Assembly: GCA_963741305.1 (NCBI GenBank)
Contig: CAVUHL010000003.1
Coordinates: 310,001 to 374,000, forward strand
DNA: 64,000 bases
Source of the DNA: DATMER01 sp963741305
GTDB lineage: Bacteria > Acidobacteriota > Thermoanaerobaculia > Multivoradales > UBA5704
Direction: 5' to 3'
The notes under the pieces are model-generated. The model had not been told where the DNA came from, made no database searches, and worked only from the letters and a program-made list of their open reading frames with translations. Positions 31,231 through 38,325 of the stretch are shown one piece after another (the first letter of the stretch is position 1; every line of letters starts with the position of its first letter). A program made the position numbers and the translations under genes.

Positions 31231-31236
31231 TAGACT
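31231..31236 (+). promoter_or_regulatory. -10-like box of RiPP precursor copy 3
   Basis: TAGACT begins 28 bases before the ATG, and the intervening CTCTGTCCTTCAAGGAGGAC is almost identical to that of copy 4 (CTCAGTCCTTCCAGGAGGAT). The shared offset and leader indicate one promoter type. Confidence 0.6.
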
Positions 31237-31258
31237 CTCTGTCCTTCAAGGAGGACTC

Positions 31259-31451
31259 ATGAAGAAGAAGACTGTGAGGAAACTGGTGCTATCGAAGGAG
31301 AACCCTGAGGAACTTGAGCGCAGACGACCTTGGGGCGGTAGTTGGAGGCATCAGCGAGATCGGCTGCGCCATCTCCAACCAACAAACTTGCGGGTGCCCC
31401 ACCGGCACTTGCACTGCGCAACAGCCCAGCCAGCGAGTGGTGTGCAGGTAA
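31259..31451 (+). pseudogene. RiPP precursor peptide, copy 3, frameshifted
   Basis: The start MKKKTVRKLVLSKE is a perfect family leader. One extra A in GAGAACCCTG (31301/31302) shifts the frame; without it the sequence reads KETLRNLSADDLGAVVGG followed by the core ISEIGCAISNQQTCGCPTGT and CTAQQPSQRVVCR, ending TAA at 31449-31451, for 63 residues. The restored leader and the VVGG end match the other copies. It is either a recent inactivating mutation or a sequencing error. A strong AAGGAGGAC site precedes the ATG. Confidence 0.75.
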
Positions 31452-31534
31452 CAAGGTCCACCAGGGGCAGGCGCCCGCTGTCCCTGCAGCGGGCAACAAC
31501 ATCAGCCAAAGTAACAGGAAACAGGAGGTCAGCT

Positions 31535-31813
31535 ATGAAGAACTTTTCCCGCATTGCCCTTTTCGTCAGCATTCTCGTTCTAGCCAGCGTTGCGAATACT
31601 CACGCCTGGCCGTGGGACATAAACTCAGAATATGGTACATGTAACATCACTTGTCACGACGGGGAAGAGTTTGTGCTGCAAGCTCAGTACGAAAGTACAG
31701 TGCAGGCGTGTTGCAACCAGAATTATATTTGTCCTAGCAACGCACCTGCAGCATGGATCACCTGGGATCCGTATGAGGGTTGGCCCCACTTCTGCGGCCC
31801 CTACGCAGACTAA
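31535..31813 (+). CDS. Small secreted Cys-rich protein
   Basis: This 92-residue protein has a signal peptide (MKNFSRIALFVSILVLASVA, cleavage near THA) and a mature part with six Cys: YGTCNITCHDGEEFVLQAQY, VQACCNQNYICPS and GWPHFCGPYAD. ACAGGAGGTCAGCT before the ATG is a strong ribosome-binding site. The pattern suggests a disulfide-rich peptide acting outside the cell. It follows the frameshifted RiPP precursor by 84 bases. No family is recognised. A similar secreted Cys peptide is at 57152-57328. Confidence 0.65.
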   Translation: MKNFSRIALFVSILVLASVANTHAWPWDINSEYGTCNITCHDGEEFVLQAQYESTVQACCNQNYICPSNAPAAWITWDPYEGWPHFCGPYAD

Positions 31814-31894
31814 GTACTGGCCACCATAAATACGAGCACGTATTCCGGGACCGGCTACTACGCCAACCGGCCCAACGAGGTCGGCAGAGCCTAG

Positions 31895-32090
31895 CCCAGG
31901 GCTGAGGCCGGAGGCCGACGCCCTGGGTAATCAGGCCCAATTCCGTGCGGCCTGAAGGGCCGCGAGAATCCTCCTACCATCCTCTCGCGCCCTTACAGGG
32001 CGCCATACGGTGATTGATGTTTCTTCCCAGGGCATCGCTTCGCTCAGCCCTGGGCTCCGTTCTGCCTGCCCGTTGGGCCGGGCTGATTGA
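31895..32090. repeat. Five-hairpin repeat-like element
   Basis: Five successive palindromes lie in about 190 bases: CCCAGGG 31895-31901 with CCCTGGG 31921-31927; GCGGCC 31947-31952 with GGCCGC 31958-31963; GCGCCCT 31987-31993 with AGGGCGC 31997-32003; CCCAGGGC 32026-32033 with GCCCTGGG 32047-32054; and GCCCG/CGGGC near 32068-32083. The first and fourth share the CCCAGGGC arm. The arrangement resembles non-coding mobile repeats. No ORF is convincing between 31814 and 32264. Confidence 0.65.
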
Positions 32091-32264
32091 ATTCACTTTA
32101 CGTCACTGTGTTTATATGGTGGTGAGTACTAAGTAAGTTGCGCGGTAGTCGATCCCCGGGAGTGACTCCGGGGAGATGAACGGCCACCACGTCGACCCGG
32201 CATCCTCCAAACTTACGCTCCTGTGATACCTGCGGAGGTAGAGCAGGGGGAGTAGAATGGAGAC

Positions 32265-32384
32265 ATGGACCTCCTCACGATGCTGCTAGCTCTTTTCGGC
32301 CTCTCCTGCGACGACGGAGACCCAACCCTCGACCGCGTCGTTGGAGGTGACCCCGCAGACCTCCAGGGACCTAGTCCCGTCTAG
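32265..32384 (+). CDS. Candidate small lipoprotein-like peptide
   Basis: A 39-residue frame reads MDLLTMLLALFGLSCDDGDP and TLDRVVGGDPADLQGPSPV. A hydrophobic start ending in Cys looks like a short lipobox, and GGGGGAGTAG lies about 14 bases before the ATG. No relatives are known to me. It lies between the five-hairpin element and RiPP precursor copy 4. Confidence 0.3.
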   Translation: MDLLTMLLALFGLSCDDGDPTLDRVVGGDPADLQGPSPV

Positions 32385-32562
32385 CCATCCCTACCACCTA
32401 CACAGTCTTAGGACACCACCCTAAAGGGAAAAGAAGGGCCCGCTATGCTTGGAGACCGGCTGCCAGAATCTACGGAAGGCTGCGTTGCCGAGCGGATTTC
32501 GGGCGCCTGCACGACTCGCATCACTCGCACTCAAGGCCCTTAGGCCGAGCTGAAGGATGGTC

Positions 32563-32568
32563 TATACT
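32563..32568 (+). promoter_or_regulatory. -10-like box of RiPP precursor copy 4
   Basis: TATACT lies 28 bases before the ATG, as for copies 2 and 3. TTAGGC at 32540 gives a 17-base spacer as a weak -35 candidate. A similar TTAGGC occurs at 28907 before copy 2, but at a different spacing. Confidence 0.6.
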
Positions 32569-32590
32569 CTCAGTCCTTCCAGGAGGATTC

Positions 32591-32803
32591 ATGAAGAAGA
32601 AGACCACGAAGAAGCTGGTGCTGTCGAAGGAAACGCTGCGGGGGCTTACGGACGACCTGCGGCGGGTAAAAGGGGGGGAGATAAGCATTCTATCGTGCAA
32701 TTACACGTGCAATTACACGTGCGATGGTTATGCTTCGTGCCCTGTAAGCGTTTGCTATGTCTGTGAAGTGCCCGAAACCACCTATCCCACCTGCATTGCC
32801 TAA
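32591..32803 (+). CDS. RiPP precursor peptide, copy 4
   Basis: This 70-residue peptide starts MKKKTTKKLVLSKETLRGLT, ends its leader with RRVKGG, and has the core EISILSCNYTCNYTCDGYAS, CPVSVCYVCEVPETTYPTCI with seven Cys. CNYTCNYTC is a short internal repeat. The CCAGGAGGATTC ribosome-binding site and the upstream leader match copy 3. The core is the most Cys-rich of the four. Confidence 0.8.
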   Translation: MKKKTTKKLVLSKETLRGLTDDLRRVKGGEISILSCNYTCNYTCDGYASCPVSVCYVCEVPETTYPTCIA

Positions 32804-32874
32804 GCGGAATCTCTGGGCGGGTTGTGAGACCTGCCCTCCCCCCCGGGTACCACCATCGACAGGCCGCTCCTTCT

Positions 32875-32980
32875 GGAGAGAGAGCCTTTCGGGCGGCTCC
32901 CCGAATGACTCAGGGCAATCCCCGAGTGACTCAGGGCGATCCCCGAGTGACTTCAACACACACCTGGCAGGTGTTCGGGT
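32875..32980. repeat. 21-bp units (array E) ending in a palindromic repeat
   Basis: Three units of 21 bp (GGCTCCCCGAATGACTCA, GGCAATCCCCGAGTGACTCA, GGCGATCCCCGAGTGACT) run directly into the AACAC/GTGTT palindrome at 32955-32975. It joins the two repeat families of the region in one element. The remaining gap to 33263 shows no other gene. Confidence 0.75.
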
Positions 32981-33263
32981 GACTCCTCGACCAGTAGGTC
33001 GAGAAGTAGATTCGCCGCCGTCTGTGGTGTTATCTTTGGAAACGGTGGGGTATGCGAGGCTGGTGAACGGATAGGGGAGACCGACTAATCAACTGAACCG
33101 TCGTGTACGTGATCCGTATGCACGATGGTGTGGGAGGAGGGGCGTTGCGAGAACCTCCTATCCCGGTTAGGCGTCCCTCGGGTCGATATTGTAAGAAGCG
33201 ACGACACCCCTCTGCCCTTTCCTACCTCCCCCGACTATCCTGCGCCAGTATCTCTGGAGACTT

Positions 33264-33578
33264 GTGACCGTGAAACTCGAAGATGCTTTCTTGCTACTTG
33301 AGGGCATAGTGGTCGTTGCAGTGCCTGTATACTCATGGATCCGGCGCAAGCATAGTATCCTCGTCGTTTTGCCGTTTCTGCTTGGAGTTGGTGCTGCGTA
33401 CTTGGCCGAAGATTTCAAAGAGAAGTTCAACTTTGTATTTCTCGGCGTTGTCGGTTTGATCATCGTAAGCTTTGCGAGTTATAATGGCGGAGGTGGTGGC
33501 CCCTCTGATCCACCCGGCATGACAGGCAAAAAGCGCATATACGATCGCGACGGTAATTTCAAAGGATACGTCGACTAG
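33264..33578 (+). CDS. Small membrane protein of unknown function
   Basis: This 104-residue protein starts at GTG with TGGAGA upstream. It has two or three hydrophobic segments (DAFLLLEGIVVVAVPVYSWI, HSILVVLPFLLGVGAAYLAE, FVFLGVVGLIIVSFASYN) and a glycine-rich linker before a polar tail RIYDRDGNFKGYVD. The tail pattern Y-D-x-x-G-x-[FY]-x-G-Y resembles the end of the secreted peptide at 57152. The base composition is less GC-rich than the surroundings, suggesting transfer. Confidence 0.6.
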   Translation: MTVKLEDAFLLLEGIVVVAVPVYSWIRRKHSILVVLPFLLGVGAAYLAEDFKEKFNFVFLGVVGLIIVSFASYNGGGGGPSDPPGMTGKKRIYDRDGNFKGYVD

Positions 33579-33729
33579 CAATCGGAGCGCGCGTTTCGCG
33601 CCCCGACCACGCTCAGCAGCAGCTCAGATTCGTACCCGGAATAGGTTCCGTCCCGTTCTGAGAGCTAAGTAGCTCTAAGGATCTGAGGCACCGCCGTCTA
33701 CAGATTACCAGGAGAGCTACGAGTATAAT

Positions 33730-34572
33730 ATGGGCCACCATTACAACCCGCAAAAATACCTGAGAGGGTTCTCTGGAGCAGATCCGGATAAAGTTTGGGT
33801 ATATGACAAGAAGGATGGCCGGCTCTTTGACCCAGTAATCTCAAAAATTGCTCAGGAGAAAGCCTTCTACGATAGTGATGTCGAGGTAGAGCTTAATGCA
33901 ACTGTAGAATCACCGGCTAATCCAGCAATTGATAAGCTCCGCCGCTGCGAACCTATCAACTCTGAAGAGCGAGCTCGCGTGGCATTTTACATAGCAGTTA
34001 TGCTCATGAGGGTCCCGCATCGTCGAATTAAAGCCCTTGAAATGTACCCTGGGTTAGTTGATGACACGCACCATCAAACCATTGAAGAAATTAGACACAT
34101 TGGCGCGACCACCGACATCAATCACGAGGTCGTAAATCGTAGGCTCCAAGAGGCGGAGGCCGCAAGGGAGAATCTTCTGCGGCAACCGCCCCAAGCTTTC
34201 GTGGATCAGATTCGCTCGCCTTGGCCTAGCGAGGAAGTCGTTAACGCCATTTGGTCAATGACTTGGCGCTATCTTGTCACGCGCAAAGGACCTATCTTCT
34301 TTCTGACATCCGATAATCCAGTCTTTTTCTTTGAGGCGTATGGATTTGGACCCAGCAAGTCGGGCGACTCAGGTAAGTCAGAGCTTTCCTTCCCAATCTC
34401 AAGCAATGTTTGTCTTCTGGGCAACTGGCAGCCGGGAGGCGACTCCGAGCTATTTCTCGAGACTACGCAGGGTATGGTTAAGGAGATGAATTGCCGAAAC
34501 GCATCAACGGCGACTCGCTTTTTGTTCTATCGAGAACCAGCATCTTGGATAGAGAAGATTGCTCGCAAATAG
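33730..34572 (+). CDS. DUF4238 domain protein
   Basis: This 280-residue protein begins HHYNPQKYLRGFSGADPDKV, the hallmark of DUF4238, and continues VWVYDKKDGRLFDPVISKIA, MRVPHRRIKALEMYP and GPIFFLTSDNPVFFFEAYGF. Family members are mostly uncharacterised and often lie in variable or defence-linked regions. The start follows GAGAGCTACGAGTATAAT. Its codon use is clearly more AT-rich than its neighbours (many AAA, ATT and GAA codons), so it was probably acquired horizontally. No partner gene is evident. Confidence 0.8.
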   Translation: MGHHYNPQKYLRGFSGADPDKVWVYDKKDGRLFDPVISKIAQEKAFYDSDVEVELNATVESPANPAIDKLRRCEPINSEERARVAFYIAVMLMRVPHRRIKALEMYPGLVDDTHHQTIEEIRHIGATTDINHEVVNRRLQEAEAARENLLRQPPQAFVDQIRSPWPSEEVVNAIWSMTWRYLVTRKGPIFFLTSDNPVFFFEAYGFGPSKSGDSGKSELSFPISSNVCLLGNWQPGGDSELFLETTQGMVKEMNCRNASTATRFLFYREPASWIEKIARK

Positions 34573-34964
34573 AGGCCGTACCTCAGTAGAATTGTGTGGA
34601 CGAGCGCATAACGCAACTCCTGGGGTGGGGCCAGAACTAAGTTCTGCCCAAAGGAATCAGTGCCGTCTCTGTGAGAAGGCCGGGCCTTCGCCCAATATCT
34701 TGAGGATGCTGGCGGGACGCCAGGTGTCAGTTCAGATGCGCGACTTGAACACACGCCTGGCACGTGTTCCCTGTACGAGTCACCTATCCCGGCAGTGAAG
34801 AGCAGATCGCGCGGTGGTTCGTCGAGAAGCTTTCCGCAAGAGTGAAGGGCCAGAAGTGTCCCTCGTGACTTGGGGGCATGTCGCTAACCTAGGGCCTCAG
34901 GCCCGGAAAAAAGTCGCCGGTCCAGGGGGAATGCTGTAACTGTCAGCTCAGGTGTGACAGGGCA
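34573..34964. other. Intergenic stretch with one palindromic repeat
   Basis: This gap holds the palindromic repeat at 34748-34768 and a short plus-strand frame (SEEQIARWFVEKLSARVKGQ) that may be the end of a lost gene. No start, signal or RNA is supported. Confidence 0.5.
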
Positions 34965-35996
34965 CTAGGCGCCGGCCGGTCGTTTCTGGCGCGATCTCAA
35001 GATGATTGAAGAGAGCGTCAGAAGAGCCCGCTCCATGTCACCCGCGCGACTTGCGATCCGCGTAAGGAGGTCGGCCACTTGCGGGTCGTTTTCCAACCCC
35101 AGGGAGCACAGAGTCGGCTTTACAGCCAATGCTTGGCGGGCACAAGAAGCGTAACGACCGTATTGATGATGATGCAGAGCGAGGTCGAGAGAAACTAACG
35201 CGACCTCCTGTGGAAGATTGATCATTCGATAGCCGGCACGGGCAGTTTGGTAATGCTTGCGGGCGTCTTTGTCCATTCCCGCAAAGCTGGCGAGCCGACC
35301 TCGAAGCCAAGTGAACTTCAGCGCACTCATTTGGCCAAGCGCTGCGAATGGCAACTCGATTTCGTCCAGTAGCTCGCAGGCTCTCTTGAGTTGGCCGTCC
35401 GAAACTAGGCAGTCGGCTAGGTTCTGGAGAGCAATCAGAAGGAGTGCCCTCTCCTCCTTCCCATATTCAATGAGAATGTTGACGGCTTTTTCTACCAGCA
35501 GCACTGCCTCTCCTGGCTGCTTCAGGAAATCTTGCACCATCCCCATCTGCAACAAAACCTTGGCTACCTCGATCCGCTCCATCCTTGAGGTCCGCAACTC
35601 GTAAGCCCGGCGGAGCTCGCGCATTGCACCTGAAAGGTCAAAGCGGCCGAGGAGAAGGGAAGCTCGAAACTCATGAATCAAGGGATGGGTACCAGGAAAT
35701 AATTCCTCGGCACGTTCCAGGGCAGTCAAGGCATCGGCGCAATCTCCTTTGATGCGGAGCGAATTTCCAAAATGAGCGTGGGCAAGGCTGGCCGCTGTGT
35801 TATCGGTAGTCCGCTCGGCCGCAGCTTTAGCCACCAAGCCCCAACTGACCATGAGGTTCGGATCCACGAAGCGGAGCGAAAAGACGTAATCGGCGAGGCT
35901 TCGGCACATGGCACCAGACACGTGTGACGCGTTGCGCACTCTGAGTAGCGCCTGCTCTGGGGTCATGCTCAGAAGCACATCTAGGGATAGCCGCAT
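34965..35996 (-). CDS. TPR protein paired with an HTH regulator
   Basis: This 343-residue protein consists of about seven tetratricopeptide-like helix pairs (TALERAEELFPGTHPLIHEF, GAMRELRRAYELRTSRMERI, LLIALQNLADCLVSDGQLKR, LKFTWLRGRLASFAGMDKDA, VALVSLDLALHHHQYGRYAS). There is no signal peptide or catalytic domain. The final repeats follow the layout of the TPR halves at 60.3, 62.0 and 56.1 kb, where TPRs are fused or adjacent to HTH domains. Here the HTH is a separate gene 57 bases upstream on the same strand, so the pair may be a split version of the same regulator. Confidence 0.75.
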   Translation of the reverse strand: MRLSLDVLLSMTPEQALLRVRNASHVSGAMCRSLADYVFSLRFVDPNLMVSWGLVAKAAAERTTDNTAASLAHAHFGNSLRIKGDCADALTALERAEELFPGTHPLIHEFRASLLLGRFDLSGAMRELRRAYELRTSRMERIEVAKVLLQMGMVQDFLKQPGEAVLLVEKAVNILIEYGKEERALLLIALQNLADCLVSDGQLKRACELLDEIELPFAALGQMSALKFTWLRGRLASFAGMDKDARKHYQTARAGYRMINLPQEVALVSLDLALHHHQYGRYASCARQALAVKPTLCSLGLENDPQVADLLTRIASRAGDMERALLTLSSIILRSRQKRPAGA

Positions 35997-36053
35997 TCTG
36001 AATCACCGTTGGTCTAATTTCTGGCCGGCAGGAAAGGCTGTCGTGCCGAGTAT

Positions 36054-36434
36054 TCAGGAGTCCGGCGGGGAAGACGTTGTCGAGATGCCGAGCTCCGCCA
36101 AGACCTCGCGGACTCGAGCCAGCAACTCGGGATCGCTAGCAGGCGTTGCTGGTGCGCCCTGGGCTTCCTTGAGCGCGCGGCTGAGGCCGTCTGAATCAAC
36201 GCCATAGCAGGTCAGAAGACGATCCAGAGTAATCAGGTCGGGGAGCTTCCTGCCGTTCTCGTAACGGGAGAGACGGTTCTGGGCGATGCCGCTCCGCGCC
36301 GCGACCTCGACCTGCGTCAGCCCAGCCACCTTCTCGCGAAGCCGGCGGAGAGCCGACCCCAATCCGTTGAAGACATTCAGCCCGGGTTGCATTCCCGGGA
36401 TGATACTTCTCTTGGAGTCATATGTCCAGCTCAT
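36054..36434 (-). CDS. XRE-family transcriptional regulator
   Basis: This protein of up to 126 residues carries LRRLREKVAGLTQVEVAARS, GIAQNRLSRYENGRKLPDLI and TLDRLLTCYGVDSDGLSRAL, a clear XRE helix-turn-helix. The C-terminal tail (ELLARVREVLAELGISTTSS) is short. The start is uncertain: ATG 36434 has GAGGAG immediately before it, ATG 36392 is an alternative. It is divergent from the small gene at 36517 and precedes the TPR gene. Confidence 0.85.
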   Translation of the reverse strand: MSWTYDSKRSIIPGMQPGLNVFNGLGSALRRLREKVAGLTQVEVAARSGIAQNRLSRYENGRKLPDLITLDRLLTCYGVDSDGLSRALKEAQGAPATPASDPELLARVREVLAELGISTTSSPPDS

Positions 36435-36450
36435 CTCCTCAGGGAGAGAG

Positions 36451-36480
36451 TTGACTTATTGAATATTAGGGACATACGAT
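36451..36480 (+). promoter_or_regulatory. Probable promoter of the 36.5-37.2 kb operon
   Basis: TTGACT (36451-36456) and TACGAT (36475-36480) are separated by 18 bases and lie 37 bases before the first ATG. The AT-rich stretch TATTGAATATTAGGGACATA between the two divergent regulators is a likely operator for one of them. Confidence 0.6.
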
Positions 36481-36516
36481 ATGATCCAGAAGATCAAGCC
36501 ATAGAGGAGGGCTGCC

Positions 36517-36777
36517 ATGCCAGAGGCCGAGGACGTTGCGCAGACGGAGCTTCACGAGATCGCCGCCGGTTGGGAGAGGGATGTCGACCGGCTCCGGAAG
36601 GTCCACGCGAGCTTGCCGGTCTCTCCCAGAGAGGAGGCGATGCTTCTTGGAGAGGTCGAGGCGGATGTCTCGACGGAGGTGCGCTCAGCGATCGAGTGCG
36701 TGATCCCGGACCGGCTCGAGCCGGCGATCCGGACCTTGCGCGAGGCGGCCACCTACCACCCCAAGGGCACGAAATGA
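36517..36777 (+). CDS. Small acidic protein of unknown function
   Basis: This 86-residue protein reads MPEAEDVAQTELHEIAAGWE, DVDRLRKVHASLPVSPREEA and TEVRSAIECVIPDRLEPAIR, mostly helical and acidic. GAGGAGGGCTGCC before the ATG is a strong ribosome-binding site. It overlaps the start of the next HTH gene by four bases (ATGA), so the two are co-translated, the layout of small regulatory or toxin-antitoxin-like pairs. No family is recognised. Confidence 0.65.
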   Translation: MPEAEDVAQTELHEIAAGWERDVDRLRKVHASLPVSPREEAMLLGEVEADVSTEVRSAIECVIPDRLEPAIRTLREAATYHPKGTK

Positions 36778-37160
36778 ACGGGCCCGAGCAGCAAGCCGCC
36801 CCCGGCGAGCAGCTCGGGGAGCGCTTGCGGCGGCTCCGGCGCAGCGCTGGGTTGAGCCAGGAGGAGCTGGCCAGGCAGGCCGGCGTCAAGGCGCTCCAGA
36901 TCAGCAAGTACGAGCGGGGGATCTATGCGCCGAGAGCCGCCGTTCTGGGCCGCATCGCCGTGGCGCTCGAGACGACTACCGACTATCTCCTCGCGGGGCA
37001 GGCAGTGGCGGCGAAAGACGGGCTGACAACCGTCCTGCCCCGCCTGGATGCCCTTCCCGCGGAGCTGCGCGCCCACCTGTTCGAGCTCCTGGACGCCGTA
37101 TTGAGGGCGCATGACCTCACGCGGCCGCAACAGCGCGTTGCGGAGACCCCAGAAGCCTAG
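36774..37160 (+). CDS. XRE-family transcriptional regulator
   Basis: This 128-residue protein has the HTH in RLRRLRRSAGLSQEELARQA, GVKALQISKYERGIYAPRAA and LGRIAVALETTTDYLLAGQA. The C-terminal LPAELRAHLFELLDAVLRAH is a helical dimerisation-type tail. It is co-translated with the preceding small acidic protein. A longer frame extends upstream but only shadows that gene. Confidence 0.88.
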   Translation: MNGPEQQAAPGEQLGERLRRLRRSAGLSQEELARQAGVKALQISKYERGIYAPRAAVLGRIAVALETTTDYLLAGQAVAAKDGLTTVLPRLDALPAELRAHLFELLDAVLRAHDLTRPQQRVAETPEA

Positions 37161-37422
37161 ATTCCGCCCCCTCCCTCCATCCTCAGTCGCTCATTTCCTC
37201 TTCTATAGCTCCGAGCGGCGGCAAAGGTAGTCACTTTCGCCTAGTTCAGGCATGCTTCCATACGACTAAAGCGAAGGGCTGGACAGTTTCAGTTTTCCTG
37301 CCGTACGATGTTTCCAGAAACAAGCTGTATGAGCCGCGGCCATCGAATGTGGTGACCGCCTCCGAATCGATGGCTGATCTTCCGGAGCCATGACGGCCCG
37401 GATGTTTGAAAGGAGAAGAAGT

Positions 37423-37746
37423 ATGGACAAGCCGCAGATGTGTCAGGAACTTCCGGAGAGGGCGGAGCTCAAACCGGAGAGGGTGCAGCAGTTTCTGCTG
37501 CAGCTTCCGGGTTGGAGGCTGGGTGCCGAGGGGCGCGGTATTCAGAGGCGCCGCCAGTTCGGGACCTATTCGAGGGCGCAGGATTTCGTCAGCCTCGTGG
37601 GCAAGCTCGCGACCGTGCTCCGGCAGCCGGTGACGATCGCCCTCAGGGGGAAGCGCGTGGACCTCATCCTCCCCGGTCATCCCGTCAAGGGAAACGCCGG
37701 CGGACTCACCGACGTCGTTTTCAACCTGGCCGGCCTGATCGGCTAA
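37423..37746 (+). CDS. Pterin-4a-carbinolamine dehydratase-like (DCoH) protein without the usual catalytic His
   Basis: This 107-residue protein follows the PCD/DCoH pattern: LQLPGWRLGAEGRGIQRRRQ, FGTYSRAQDFVSLVGKLATV, then VDLILPGHPVKGNAGGLTDV and VFNLAGLIG. In active enzymes the segment after the second helix reads HHP and the later strand THxxxGLT; here these are RQP and GH, so at least two catalytic histidines are replaced. The fold is therefore plausible but dehydratase activity is doubtful. A dimerisation or regulatory role, as for the DCoH cofactor, is possible. AGGAGAAGAAGT precedes the ATG. Confidence 0.6.
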   Translation: MDKPQMCQELPERAELKPERVQQFLLQLPGWRLGAEGRGIQRRRQFGTYSRAQDFVSLVGKLATVLRQPVTIALRGKRVDLILPGHPVKGNAGGLTDVVFNLAGLIG

Positions 37747-37774
37747 GCCAGAGAAAGAAGAGAGGAGAACTGTA

Positions 37775-38194
37775 ATGCCAAATCAAGCGCAAGCCGACCA
37801 CCTGGTGCGATGGGACACGGCCCTCGCGGCCGGAGCCATCAACGACCCCGAGCCGGGTACCGTTGACCTCCTGGTCCAGCTGGGAGCAGCGACCGTGGGA
37901 GCCAAGAACTGCCTGAACCGGCGAGCCACGCTGAAGTTCCAACAGCAGCAGAATTCCCGCGAGCTCGACGATTACATGGCTGCCGGAAAGGAGGCGTACT
38001 CCCGCCTGGTCCTCGTGGTGAAGGGGATCTACGGTCGCAGTGCAGAGAAGCTGGCCGAGTGGGGGATGCAGCCCTTCCGGGCGGCGCAGAAGTCGAAGCT
38101 GGAGCCGCCGCCGCCGGTAGAAATGGAAAAGCCGCCTGCAAAGGGCCAGTCACCCACACAGGCGGCCAACTCCCAGACCGAATCCACGAACTAG
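37775..38194 (+). CDS. Hypothetical protein downstream of the DCoH-like gene
   Basis: This 139-residue protein reads VRWDTALAAGAINDPEPGTV, QLGAATVGAKNCLNRRATLK and SRLVLVVKGIYGRSAEKLAE, then a Pro/Lys/Gln-rich tail (EPPPPVEMEKPPAKGQ). There is no signal peptide; the helical part is soluble and the tail disordered. GAGGAG lies 10 bases before the ATG and it follows the DCoH-like gene by 28 bases, so they are probably co-transcribed. No family is recognised. Confidence 0.6.
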   Translation: MPNQAQADHLVRWDTALAAGAINDPEPGTVDLLVQLGAATVGAKNCLNRRATLKFQQQQNSRELDDYMAAGKEAYSRLVLVVKGIYGRSAEKLAEWGMQPFRAAQKSKLEPPPPVEMEKPPAKGQSPTQAANSQTESTN

Positions 38195-38251
38195 GAGCAC
38201 GTCGAGTATAGCCTGAAGTCTTCCGGGGGCGCACACGCGCCCCTGTTTCTT

Positions 38252-38325
38252 TTATCGGTAGAGGAAACGCAGGGCCTTGAGCAGGCGGCGGCGCCAGCTC
38301 GATTCGTTGTGGCCGCCCGCGGCTA
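38252..38325 (-). pseudogene. C-terminal remnant of an esterase-like gene
   Basis: The minus strand reads GGHNESSWRRRLLKALRFLY then Arg and TAA. G-G-H-N-E-x-x-W with a final L-R-F-L-[YF] is the usual end of alpha/beta-hydrolase esterases, including the catalytic His. Only about 24 codons remain; the repeat block at 38320 cuts it off. Confidence 0.55.
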
